Positions 16,816 through 26,378 of a DNA stretch of 36,493 bases are shown here, piece by piece. The position numbers were made by a program, and so were the translations under genes. The DNA comes from Candidatus Pacearchaeota archaeon (GTDB lineage Archaea; Nanobdellota; Nanobdellia; Pacearchaeales; GW2011-AR1): assembly GCA_023136775.1 (NCBI GenBank), contig JAGLQO010000026.1, forward strand, positions 1-36,493, in the 5' to 3' direction. Position 1 is the first letter of the stretch. The number at the start of each line of letters is the position of its first letter. The notes under the pieces are model-generated. The model ran no database searches and was not told the origin of the DNA. It was given only the letters and a program-made list of their open reading frames with translations.

Positions 16816-17510
16816 TGGTATTTGAAATTAAGAGAGAACCTATTGGAATTCCAAACATTGACAATATGGTTAATGGAGGACTTCCGAAAGGTAGCGTTAC
16901 TGGAATTTCTGGACCACCTGGAGTTGGTAAATCTATATTTAGCCTACATTTTATTTTAGAGGGTGCTAGAAAAGGTCAAAAAAGTGTCTACATTAACTTA
17001 GAAGAACCACGTAGAAATATAGACAATATGATTCATCAATTTAATTTTAAAAAAGAATTTGAAGAATTTGAAAGAAGAGGACTTATTATTATCAAATGTT
17101 TCGACTATAATAAATACGAAAAAATTCATGAAGACTTATTAGACAAAATTCACGACGATAAAAATATTAGAAGATTAGTCATAGATAGTTTTAATTGTTT
17201 TTTTGCATCTAATTATGAATTTGAAAGTAAAGTCGATATGGCCATAAAAAGAATGATAGTAGAAGCCTTTTACAAATTAAGGCATACAAAATTAACCACA
17301 CTATTAACATTAGAAGACGGAAAAGAATCAAACTTCAATATTCCATATTTGGTTGATGGAATGATAAATTTAGATTATCTTGATTTAGGAACAATTGAGA
17401 GAAGAATTTCTATTCCAAAGATGAGATGGACAGATCAAAACAAAGAAGGCAAATCTTACGAAATATCCAAAGATGGAATTAAAATTTGTGAAGATTCCTG
17501 GGAAGGATAA
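16815..17510 (+). CDS. KaiC/RadA-superfamily ATPase
   Basis: IPNIDNMVNGGLPKGSVTGISGPPGVGKSIFSLHFILEGARKGQKSVYINLEEP (Walker A); RRLVIDSFNCF (Walker B-like). Confidence 0.85.
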   Translation: MVFEIKREPIGIPNIDNMVNGGLPKGSVTGISGPPGVGKSIFSLHFILEGARKGQKSVYINLEEPRRNIDNMIHQFNFKKEFEEFERRGLIIIKCFDYNKYEKIHEDLLDKIHDDKNIRRLVIDSFNCFFASNYEFESKVDMAIKRMIVEAFYKLRHTKLTTLLTLEDGKESNFNIPYLVDGMINLDYLDLGTIERRISIPKMRWTDQNKEGKSYEISKDGIKICEDSWEG

Positions 17511-18622
17511 TGAAGAACATTAAAAATTATGTTTTGAATAACTTATTCCTTTCAAAAAGAGTTATTATAGATAAACCTGGTTTCATAATTCATTGTGCTT
17601 CTGCTTTTTATGGATTAAAACAAAGTAAAAAAAGAATAATATACTTCTTTGAAGATGATTTTATCGACCTCCAAAAAAATACTATCAAAGATATAGGAAA
17701 AAAGAAAGCGTCTTTTCTTTATTACAAAATAGGAAAGGATTTTGTTACACGTCATTTAAATTTTTCAAGTTCTAAATCACCTCCTCTTTTTTTAAAATCT
17801 TATTTAATTAAAAGAATTTTTGAATCATTTTCAAGTGCTGGAATGTCAATTGGAGATAATGTTTCTTTTAATGAGAATAACAATTCTATTGTGCTTCACG
17901 GTAAAGATAATATAATTTCTAGAAAAACTAAAGATCTATCCCTCTTTTGCGGAATAGTAAGTGGTGTATTAAGTTATTTTTGTGGTATGAATATTGAAGC
18001 TAAATCCTTAAACAATGAAAAAATTATAGCGAATCAAAATATTAAAAAAAAATATATTTCTAATATTAATAAAAAGATTGATTTAGCAAAGTATAATAAA
18101 TCTAATCTTCCAATAAAAAATAACTCACACAATCCCATATATCCCTCTTTGAAAGATTTAATGAAATTTAATAAAGTTCGACACAAAGAAGGTAAACATT
18201 GGTTTAAAGAACATTTGATTATTCCAATGGAAATAGGTATACCTGAAATTTATGTAAAACATTACGAACAAAATGATTTACTTCATCTCTTAAAACAATC
18301 TTTATTGAAAAGTTCTGAAAAAAGAGCTAAATTTATTTTTGATAGAAAAAGTATTTCTGATGACATAATTAAGCTTAGCAGTATACTATGTGGATTAGGT
18401 TGGGGGAAATTAATTATTAAAATCGATAAGGGGGAAATTTCTTGCCATTTTATTTCTGCTCCAATTACTAGCGGGGACTTCCTTTTTCAGTCTCTTATTT
18501 TGAATGGATATTTAAATTATATACTAAATAGAAAATATTATTTTTCTTCTGTTGAGACTAGTACAACCAAAATTCCTAAAATAAAAATCATATACGAAAT
18601 GAAAGAAAAGGGTCCATTATAA
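17510..18622 (+). CDS. Hypothetical protein coupled to KaiC-like ATPase
   Basis: Intact 370-aa ORF, TAATG overlap with 16815..17510; no family recognised. Confidence 0.6.
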   Translation: MKNIKNYVLNNLFLSKRVIIDKPGFIIHCASAFYGLKQSKKRIIYFFEDDFIDLQKNTIKDIGKKKASFLYYKIGKDFVTRHLNFSSSKSPPLFLKSYLIKRIFESFSSAGMSIGDNVSFNENNNSIVLHGKDNIISRKTKDLSLFCGIVSGVLSYFCGMNIEAKSLNNEKIIANQNIKKKYISNINKKIDLAKYNKSNLPIKNNSHNPIYPSLKDLMKFNKVRHKEGKHWFKEHLIIPMEIGIPEIYVKHYEQNDLLHLLKQSLLKSSEKRAKFIFDRKSISDDIIKLSSILCGLGWGKLIIKIDKGEISCHFISAPITSGDFLFQSLILNGYLNYILNRKYYFSSVETSTTKIPKIKIIYEMKEKGPL

Positions 18623-19709
18623 AAAATTTAAATCTTAATAATATAAATCTTTTTAGTATTTCCTTTTTCCATTTTATCGGGATTTTTTTAGAAACTTCCT
18701 CTGGAAATTTAAATTTTTCTAATTTAATCATTTTTAAAAATATTTCTGGATTTTTTACAAGCATGTAACCTATAGCCAATCTGTCTTTAATATCAATTTT
18801 TCCAGATATAACCTTAAGATATCGGGATAAATATATTCTTTTCCATTCTTTGTCGAATAGTTTTAAATTGTTCTTTTTTATTGCCCTTGCTAACAACTCT
18901 GAAGATTCCAATATGGGTCTGACACCTTCGCCTACTGTTGGTATAACATTTCCCATACTATCTCCTAAAAATGCGAAATTCTTTTTTGTTAATGGCAAGA
19001 TAGGAGTCCCTGGAACCACTACCCTACTTTGTTTAATAAAACTAAGATTATTTAGAACCTTTGAGGAAAATTTCTGTTTAGGATATTTTATGCAATTAAA
19101 ATCTATTTTTTTTGTATAAGTCCAATGTCCAAGAGAAATCTGGTCAGAAGTAACATATATATCTTCTATAAATCCATTATCTTCTGCTAATAAATAAAAA
19201 TAATTTTCTTTTAGAATAGATTTACCTTCGCAAATATTTGTATTTCCTATCCAATAAAATAAAGGATTTTTCCTTTTTATAAATTTATTTAAAAAGGCAT
19301 TATGCCCCGAGCAATCTACTAAGAATTTAAAATGATATTTGTTTTTATTTGTTTCAAGTATATCTCGGAATATTCTTATAGCTTTTTCCTTTTTGAGTAT
19401 TAATGAAGATCGATTTAACAAGCTTGCACAAACTTCCTTATAATCTATTGCAAAAAAGGGTGCATCAACAGTTAAATATACCCCTTTTTTATTACCTATT
19501 TTCATTCCATCAAAAATATGTTTGTAAGGAAGATTATATTTATTTATAGTTTCTGAATATGTTATTCTTGAGCCATACCCTTCATTAAAGGCAATATCTT
19601 CCTTATCAATTATTAACGTTTTTTTTTCTGGACATATTTTATTTAAATGATAAGCCAAACCTACTCCTGCTATCCCCGCACCTATAATAATTACATCGAA
19701 GTGTTCCAT
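18588..19709 (-). CDS. FAD-dependent oxidoreductase of geranylgeranyl-reductase / lycopene-cyclase-like type
   Basis: FDVIIIGAGIAGVGLAYHL (Rossmann), FAFLGDSMGNVIPTVGEGVRPILESSELLA. Confidence 0.75.
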   Translation of the reverse strand: MEHFDVIIIGAGIAGVGLAYHLNKICPEKKTLIIDKEDIAFNEGYGSRITYSETINKYNLPYKHIFDGMKIGNKKGVYLTVDAPFFAIDYKEVCASLLNRSSLILKKEKAIRIFRDILETNKNKYHFKFLVDCSGHNAFLNKFIKRKNPLFYWIGNTNICEGKSILKENYFYLLAEDNGFIEDIYVTSDQISLGHWTYTKKIDFNCIKYPKQKFSSKVLNNLSFIKQSRVVVPGTPILPLTKKNFAFLGDSMGNVIPTVGEGVRPILESSELLARAIKKNNLKLFDKEWKRIYLSRYLKVISGKIDIKDRLAIGYMLVKNPEIFLKMIKLEKFKFPEEVSKKIPIKWKKEILKRFILLRFKFFIMDPFLSFRI

Positions 19710-20644
19710 TTTAACCCCTTGATAATTATTATTAATTGTATAAGTAAAATTCCACTACTAATTATTATAATTGTTAAGTTGGATGTAATACTCCAGATTA
19801 ATATTATCATAGAATTTATTAAATAAAATCTTAAATATATTAATGCTTGTTTTATTTTATTTTTACAAATTTGTCTTATGGTAAAGGACAACAAAATAAA
19901 TGGGAAAAACAAAAGCCAAATTTGTGTTGCATTAAGCACCCCATAAATTATTGAAATTATTAAGAATGAAAAACTCAGAAAAATTGCTGCTGTTAATCTT
20001 GGAGTTTTTATAGAATTAACTAGGGTTTTATATTTTCTTTTTTTATCTTCTTGGATATCTTTTAAATTTGTAGTTGGACCTATTGATATTCCTAAAAGAT
20101 ATGAAGCAAAACAAAGAAAAATAATTAATTCTAATTTTAATCCTACCAAAATAGATGAAATTGTTATTGGAAGAGCAAGATGGGTAATTCCTGCTACCAT
20201 TGCATCTCCCAAGATTATCCTCCTCGCTATTGTATGATAGATTAACCCGAGAACGATCCATAAACATGTTGCGATTAAAATGATTTTATTTGAAAAAGAA
20301 ATAATTAGAGCTGTTGTTAATAGAATTACAATAATTATAGGAAAGTAATTAGGAAGAACATAGTCATTATCACGATAAGCATTATATATACTAAATGCAA
20401 AGTAAATTAATGCTGGCACTGTAAGAAATAAAGCCAAGATTCTTGGAAAATTATTTGCATATGCCGCAGGTATTAAAATTATTGTTAGAACTGTTAGAAC
20501 TCTAGTAGCCCTAGTAGCTTTTAATAAGTTAACAAATTTTTCACCTCTCATATAATGCAAAAGTTTAATTAATTCTAATTTGTTATTACTCAATTTGGAT
20601 AAAAATATAGATATTTTCTTTAAATGAAGTTTTTTGTTATCCAA
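19691..20644 (-). CDS. UbiA-family prenyltransferase
   Basis: Multi-TM; YNAYRDNDY and NLKDIQEDKKRKYKTLV aspartate-rich motifs. Confidence 0.75.
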   Translation of the reverse strand: MDNKKLHLKKISIFLSKLSNNKLELIKLLHYMRGEKFVNLLKATRATRVLTVLTIILIPAAYANNFPRILALFLTVPALIYFAFSIYNAYRDNDYVLPNYFPIIIVILLTTALIISFSNKIILIATCLWIVLGLIYHTIARRIILGDAMVAGITHLALPITISSILVGLKLELIIFLCFASYLLGISIGPTTNLKDIQEDKKRKYKTLVNSIKTPRLTAAIFLSFSFLIISIIYGVLNATQIWLLFFPFILLSFTIRQICKNKIKQALIYLRFYLINSMIILIWSITSNLTIIIISSGILLIQLIIIIKGLKWNTSM

Positions 20645-20687
20645 ATCCAGTAATAAAAAATATAAGAAATTATGATCTAAATATATT

Positions 20688-21149
20688 ATGAGGTGCTTTT
20701 TTCGTATATCCGACTTAACAACTAAAGAATTAACTGAGATTCATGATTTAACTGATGAAATAACTAATTATGTCTTAGAATCTAAAATTAAAAATGGACA
20801 TCTTTTGATTCAACCAATGCATACTACCGTTGGAATTTATTTAAATGAGGGAGAGCCACGACTTATTAAAGATTTTATTTTAGAAATCAATAAACGTATC
20901 CCTATCCGAAGGAAATATTTGCATGATGATATAGATAAAAGAAAAGATTGTCCTCCAGATGAACCAATTAATTGCCATTCGCATTTGAAGGCAGCATTAT
21001 TTTCCAATCCTAGTTTATCATTAATAATTTTTGGTGGAAAATTACAAATGGGAAAATATCAACGTATTTTGATGAGCGAATTTGATGGTCCATGTCCAAG
21101 AAAACACAAAAGCAAAAGGAGGTATGCCATCAGCATAATCGGTGATTAA
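20688..21149 (+). CDS. YjbQ / UPF0047 family protein
   Basis: QPMHTTVGIYLNEGEPRL, NCHSHLKAALFSNPSLSLIIFGGKLQMGKYQRILMSEFDGPCPRKHK. Confidence 0.85.
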   Translation: MRCFFRISDLTTKELTEIHDLTDEITNYVLESKIKNGHLLIQPMHTTVGIYLNEGEPRLIKDFILEINKRIPIRRKYLHDDIDKRKDCPPDEPINCHSHLKAALFSNPSLSLIIFGGKLQMGKYQRILMSEFDGPCPRKHKSKRRYAISIIGD

Positions 21150-21153
21150 AAAA

Positions 21154-22260
21154 ATGAACGGAAATTTAATTTATGATACAACGCTTAGAGATGGAGAACA
21201 AATGCCAGGGGTTGTTTTTTCACGTAATGAAAAAATTAATTTGGCAAAAAAAATAAGTGAATTTGGAGCTACAATAATAGACATAATGCCAGCCGTCAGT
21301 AAAGAGGAATACGAAACTACTAAATATTTAGTAGACTTAAATTTAGATGCAGAAATTTCAGCTTCTACAATGATGAGAAAAAATGCAATTGATCTGGCTT
21401 ATAATTGTGGAGTTAAAAGAGTTTGTATGTTTTCTCCTGTTTCTAAAATCCAAATGGACAAAATGTCCAGCAAAGAAAATTTAAAAAGAGCCATAGAATA
21501 TGTTAATTATGCTAGCGACAAAGGACTAACGGTTGATTTTGCTGGAGTTGATTCTACTCGAGCAGACAAAAAATATTTAATTAATTTTATTAATACATTA
21601 GAAGGACAAATAGATTATTTTTTTGCTTGTGATAGCTTGGGAAAATTAACCCCTAAACAAACTGAAACTTTTGTTTCTATGCTAAAAAATGAAACAAATG
21701 TAAAACTAGGGCTTCATTGTCATAATGATTTTGGACAAGCTGTTGCTAATAGTTTAATTGGTTTGGAAGTTGGTGCAGATATTGTTTCTGGAACTTTTGG
21801 AGGGATAGGAGAAAGAGCAGGAAACGCTGCACTTGAGGAAATTGTAATGGGAATGAGGGAGCAATACGGCACAACTTTACCTATCAAATATGAAATGTTA
21901 AGTGAAATTTGCAAAGATGTTGCAAAATATTCTGGAATTCAACTACAAGAACATAAAGCGATTTCGGGTAAAAATGCATTTATCCATGAATCTGGCGTTC
22001 ATGTAGATGCAATGTTAAAAAACATAAAAAGTTATGAAAATTTTAATCCCACTGAAATTGGCAGAACTCGAAAATTTGTTGCAGGAAAACATTCTGGAGA
22101 AAATATTTTAAGATACTGGTTCGAAGATAAATTTAGCAATGAGGAATATAAAAATATGCTACAACAAATTAAAGATTGGTCAAGAAAATATAAAACGGCT
22201 TTCTGTAAAGACGACGTTTCAAAATTGCTTAAAGGAGAAATTTTATTTAATGGAAATTAA
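21154..22260 (+). CDS. LeuA/NifV/AksA-superfamily Claisen-condensing enzyme without C-terminal LeuA regulatory domain
   Basis: LIYDTTLRDGEQMPGVVFS, LGLHCHNDFGQAVANSL, GTFGGIGERAGNAALEEI, HESGVHVDAMLK; ATG at 21154. Confidence 0.85.
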   Translation: MNGNLIYDTTLRDGEQMPGVVFSRNEKINLAKKISEFGATIIDIMPAVSKEEYETTKYLVDLNLDAEISASTMMRKNAIDLAYNCGVKRVCMFSPVSKIQMDKMSSKENLKRAIEYVNYASDKGLTVDFAGVDSTRADKKYLINFINTLEGQIDYFFACDSLGKLTPKQTETFVSMLKNETNVKLGLHCHNDFGQAVANSLIGLEVGADIVSGTFGGIGERAGNAALEEIVMGMREQYGTTLPIKYEMLSEICKDVAKYSGIQLQEHKAISGKNAFIHESGVHVDAMLKNIKSYENFNPTEIGRTRKFVAGKHSGENILRYWFEDKFSNEEYKNMLQQIKDWSRKYKTAFCKDDVSKLLKGEILFNGN

Positions 22261-23296
22261 AGAAATTTTAAAACAAGAAGTTTTGGAAATAGATAAATTA
22301 ATCGAAAAATCTATTCCAAGAAATTGTAAAGGATGGATAAACAAAACTCTTGGAAATTCAAAATGGGAATATGATGAGAAAGCATGTAATGAATCTATCA
22401 CTAATCCTATCTGGAATTTGCTCGACAGGGGAGGAAAAAGATGGAGACCTTTTTTAATGAAATTTTCGTATTTTGCAACTGGAGGAAAAGAAAACATAAA
22501 TGAATTTTTATCTATTCCAGAAATTATCCATAATGGAACATTAATGATTGACGACATAGAGGACAGTTCAGATATACGTAGAGGAAAAGAATGTATTCAT
22601 AAAATCTATGGGAATGATATCGCTATTAATGCTGGAAATATGATGTATTATTTGCCCACTCTAGTTTTAACAAAAAATAATTCTTTAGACTTAGAAACAA
22701 AAGTCAAAATTTATGAATTAATTAACGAAGAAATGGTGAAATTGCATTTTGGACAAGGAATGGATATTTTTTGGCACAAGGGGAATAAAATTCCAAATGA
22801 AAAACAATATTTACAAATGTGCGCTTTTAAAACTGGGACGCTTAGCAGAATGTCTGCGAAACTAGGAGCAATACTTGCTGGAGCAACTGATTCTCAAATA
22901 GATGCACTCGGAAATTTTGCAGAATCAATTGGTATCGCATTTCAAATTCAAGATGATATTTTAAATATAACACCAAGTAAAAACTGGGGGAAGGATTTCG
23001 GAGACGATATCAACGAAGGAAAAAGAACATTATTAATAATTAAAGCATTAGAGAAAAATTCCGAAAACGACAAAGATGATTTAATCGGTATACTAAATAT
23101 GCAAACAAAAAATAAAGTTTTAATTTCAGAAGCAATTAAAATTATAAAAAAATCCAACGCTATAGAATATTCTTTCAATCTTGCGAAAAAAATAGTAAAC
23201 GATGCATGGGAAAAATTAGAATCAACACTAGAGGAATCAACAGCTAAAAATAAATTAAAACTCTTATCAGATTTTGTGATAAACCGCGACATATGA
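22250..23296 (+). CDS. Polyprenyl (geranylgeranyl/farnesyl) diphosphate synthase
   Basis: DRGGKRWRPFLM, LMIDDIEDSSDIRRG, FQIQDDILNITPSKNWGKDFGDDINEGKRTLL; ATG at 22250 overlaps previous stop. Confidence 0.88.
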   Translation: MEIKEILKQEVLEIDKLIEKSIPRNCKGWINKTLGNSKWEYDEKACNESITNPIWNLLDRGGKRWRPFLMKFSYFATGGKENINEFLSIPEIIHNGTLMIDDIEDSSDIRRGKECIHKIYGNDIAINAGNMMYYLPTLVLTKNNSLDLETKVKIYELINEEMVKLHFGQGMDIFWHKGNKIPNEKQYLQMCAFKTGTLSRMSAKLGAILAGATDSQIDALGNFAESIGIAFQIQDDILNITPSKNWGKDFGDDINEGKRTLLIIKALEKNSENDKDDLIGILNMQTKNKVLISEAIKIIKKSNAIEYSFNLAKKIVNDAWEKLESTLEESTAKNKLKLLSDFVINRDI

Positions 23297-23811
23297 AAGA
23301 TGAATTAATTTTAGTTGACACAGAAGATAATGAAATTGGATTCGAAGAAAAAGAAAAATGTCATGTAAAAAATGGAATACTACACAGAGCATTTTCTATT
23401 TTTATTTTCAACGAGGAAAAAGAACTTCTAATTCAGCAAAGAGGAAAGTACAAAATGCTTTGGCCTCTTTTTTGGAGTAACAGCTGTTGCTCTCATCCAA
23501 GAAAAGGTGAATCAATAGAAAATGCTGCATCTAGAAGAATAGTTGAAGAATGCGGAATCGCATGTGAACTAAAAAGAATTTACAAATTCAAATACTCTAG
23601 CAAATTTGAAGAAGTTGGAAGTGAAAATGAAATTTGCCATGTATTTATAGGAAAGAACAATAACAATCCAATCGTAAACTTAGAAGAAATTGAAAACTGG
23701 AAATGGATAAAAATTCCAGACTTATTAAATGATATATCTAAAAATCCAAATAAATACACTCCATGGTTCAAATTGGAATTAATAGAACTAAAGAAAAGAA
23801 ATTTATTATAA
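23293..23811 (+). CDS. idi: Isopentenyl-diphosphate delta-isomerase, type I (Nudix)
   Basis: ILHRAFSIFIFNEEKELLIQQRGKYKMLWPLFWSNSCCSHPRKGES...AASRRIVEECGI. Confidence 0.93.
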   Translation: MKDELILVDTEDNEIGFEEKEKCHVKNGILHRAFSIFIFNEEKELLIQQRGKYKMLWPLFWSNSCCSHPRKGESIENAASRRIVEECGIACELKRIYKFKYSSKFEEVGSENEICHVFIGKNNNNPIVNLEEIENWKWIKIPDLLNDISKNPNKYTPWFKLELIELKKRNLL

Positions 23812-23824
23812 AAACAAACCATAA

Positions 23825-23990
23825 GCGCGAAAAAAGAGCGCAACAATGTATCAAAAACCCCACTCACCCGTTACCTCCGTCCTGTTACCTGTTACCCCGC
23901 GTAGCACATGCCCGTTACCTCCGTCCTGTTACCCCGCGTAGCGTGTGCCTCCGTCCACAAACCCCAGTCCGTAAATTCCAAAGAATTTAC
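23825..23990 (+). repeat. Family A dispersed repeat, copy R5
   Basis: gcgc...gcgc head, CAACAATGTAT, CCGTTACCTCCGTCCTGTTACCTGTTACCCCGCGTAGC tandem, terminal GTAAATTC-CAAA-GAATTTAC. Confidence 0.85.
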
Positions 23991-24078
23991 TACAATATGG
24001 ACAATATTGCACCTTATTTCAAAAAATTTATCCCAAAAAGCGAATAAACATTAAAATAAAAGCACCCCTTAATAACTA

Positions 24079-26286
24079 ATGAGTGATGGACTTAGTAGTC
24101 AAAACGCTAACATAAGCGAATACATAGAGAAATTCAGGGGAGCAGAAAATTTTATAAAAAAAATAATAAATTCTATAACCGGTGAATTAAATATTGTTAA
24201 TGTAAATACCTTCGAAGTAGAAGTTTCTAATTCTAAAAATTTTAGACCAGGAATAAAATGTTACGAATTAATTAAAGAAAAATCAGAAGAATGCAAAAAA
24301 AGTGAATGCATAATTCATAAAGTAATGCTTAGCAAAAAGGAACAAACAAATTCATCAACACATAGCCAAGACGGAAAACTTCTAAAAGTAACTGGATATC
24401 CAATAATAGATGGAAATGGCAACGTCGCAAGTATAATTATGTATGAAACCGATATCTCAAAACAAACAAAAGTAAAAGAAAATTACAATATGCTTTATCA
24501 TACCATGAAAGATGGATTCTGCCTAAACGAAATGATTTATGAGAATGATAAACCGATTGATTGGAAAATTTTAGAAGTAAATGATGCGTATAAGAACATA
24601 TTTGGGAATCATGTAAAGAATATGAAAGCCAGTGAAATTATTCCAAACCTATATGGGAAATATATAGATCATTTCAACAAAGCAATAAAAAAAGATACCA
24701 TCCAAAAAACAAAAACTCCCGTAGAAATAAATGATAAATCTTATGAATTCATAACTTTCAAAGCTGGAAAAGATAGATTCATAAATTTAATAAAAGACGT
24801 AACTGATGAACACATTAACAATGGAAAACTCCTGGAAATAGAAGAAAAATTTTATGATATTCTACAGAATTCTCAAGATCTCGTATACCGATACAATTTC
24901 AGAGAAGATAAATTTGATTATGTAAGCGAATCTGTTTTTACAATTCTCGGATACCCTTTAGGAGAATTTATGGCAATGAAAAATGAAGACTTCAACAAGA
25001 AAATTCATCCAGACGATTTAAACAAATTCCAAATACCAAATACATTAGAACAAGAAGTATCTATATCCCTAGAATACAGATTCAAAAAACAAAATGACGG
25101 ATATGTTTGGATTAGGGGTAAACGAATTATATTCCGTGATGAAAAGGGAAAATTAGCATATGTAATAGAAGATATGAGAGACATTACATCTGAAAAGTTA
25201 ATCGAAGAAGAAAAAATTAATCTTGAAGAAAAAATTATGCAAATAAAAGGAAAAGAACTTGAAATAAAAGAAAGAATTGCCTTAACAGATAAAGAAAAAA
25301 TTGTTCTCTGGGGTCTTTGCAGATACCCCCTACTAAACGATGAAGAGCTTTCAAGCAAACTTAATCTAAAAAGATCTACTCTAACCGCAATAAAAAATAG
25401 GCTAAAAACAAAAAAATGGTTTAGTTTAATTTATCTTCCAAATTTTCATAAACTCGGATGTCAATTCACTTCCATTTTTGAAGGAAATTTAAGCAAAAGT
25501 GCAAAAGTGAAAACTTTGAATTTAACACTAATCAAAGAAACTCCTGAAGTATTCCTAAACAACTATCAAGATGATAAATTTTTTGGAATATTTGTTTCAG
25601 ATAAATTTGTTTCTTTCAAAAAATTCATTGATGCATTCACGGAAGACAACAAAGATATTTTCAGAATGGGAACAAAAGAAAATAATTTTTTTTATGGACT
25701 AGATAGCATAGAACTTTTAGGAGCCTCTGGAATGGTAAACAATTCATTTAATTTAGGAATGAAAGAAAAATCTATAATTTATAATTTTGAAGGAAACGGA
25801 CAACCCTTAAATACAAATGAAAAAAGAGTTTTGTTGGCAATGGTTAAAAATTCTGAAATGTCTTCTGCAGAAATATCAAAAAAAGTTTGGATATCAAAAC
25901 CGACAGTCATCAAAATTAAGAAAAAACTCATAGATGAAGAATATATTTACCCAATAATATTTCCCGATTTCAAAAAATTAGGATTTCCCTATGTCGCAAA
26001 ATTCTCCTTAGAATTTGATTCCAATATACCAAAAGAAATAAGTAAGGGCTCAAAGGATGCAAGAACCATTCTTAGAATAACTGAAAAGAAAAGATTAACA
26101 AAATTCCTCTTATTGACAAATGAAGAAGAATATAACGAAGAAGTAGAACTATTGCGTGAATCCTATAGAAAAAGTGGAATTTATTTTACATTAGAAAATG
26201 AATTATTTCCCCTTCAAAAAAGACATTCAAATAATTTCAAACTAGAAGAACTCATCAGCGATCTTTTATTCAGAGATGAAATATAA
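24079..26286 (+). CDS. Multi-PAS sensor with two winged-HTH units (one-component regulator)
   Basis: PAS3: FYDILQNSQDLVYRYNFREDKFDYVSESVFTILGYPLGEF...YRFKKQNDGYVWIRGKRIIFRDEKGKL; HTHs: LTDKEKIVLWGLCRYPLLNDEELSSKLNLKRSTLTAIKNRLK and LNTNEKRVLLAMVKNSEMSSAEISKKVWISKPTVIKIKKKL. Confidence 0.85.
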   Translation: MSDGLSSQNANISEYIEKFRGAENFIKKIINSITGELNIVNVNTFEVEVSNSKNFRPGIKCYELIKEKSEECKKSECIIHKVMLSKKEQTNSSTHSQDGKLLKVTGYPIIDGNGNVASIIMYETDISKQTKVKENYNMLYHTMKDGFCLNEMIYENDKPIDWKILEVNDAYKNIFGNHVKNMKASEIIPNLYGKYIDHFNKAIKKDTIQKTKTPVEINDKSYEFITFKAGKDRFINLIKDVTDEHINNGKLLEIEEKFYDILQNSQDLVYRYNFREDKFDYVSESVFTILGYPLGEFMAMKNEDFNKKIHPDDLNKFQIPNTLEQEVSISLEYRFKKQNDGYVWIRGKRIIFRDEKGKLAYVIEDMRDITSEKLIEEEKINLEEKIMQIKGKELEIKERIALTDKEKIVLWGLCRYPLLNDEELSSKLNLKRSTLTAIKNRLKTKKWFSLIYLPNFHKLGCQFTSIFEGNLSKSAKVKTLNLTLIKETPEVFLNNYQDDKFFGIFVSDKFVSFKKFIDAFTEDNKDIFRMGTKENNFFYGLDSIELLGASGMVNNSFNLGMKEKSIIYNFEGNGQPLNTNEKRVLLAMVKNSEMSSAEISKKVWISKPTVIKIKKKLIDEEYIYPIIFPDFKKLGFPYVAKFSLEFDSNIPKEISKGSKDARTILRITEKKRLTKFLLLTNEEEYNEEVELLRESYRKSGIYFTLENELFPLQKRHSNNFKLEELISDLLFRDEI

Positions 26287-26289
26287 TTT

Positions 26290-26378
26290 TGCCCCATCAC
26301 CCCAGACCAGTAAATTCCGCAGAATCACACCCACCGTAAATCCAAAGGATTTACCTCTACCTCGCGAAGCGCGTCTCT
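26290..26378 (+). repeat. Family A-related repeat, copy R6 (short)
   Basis: CCCCATCACCCCAGACCAGTAAATTCCGCAGAATC...GTAAATCC-AAA-GGATTTAC...CTCGCGAAGCGCG. Confidence 0.6.

Noticed and set aside
23763-24047. ORF overlapping idi and the family A repeat
   Set aside because: Most of it is translation of the repeat (HPLPPSCYLLPRVAHARYLRPVTP); no support as a gene.
23998-24048. 16-aa uORF MDNIAPYFKKFIPKSE upstream of the PAS regulator
   Set aside because: Too short to support without expression or conservation evidence.
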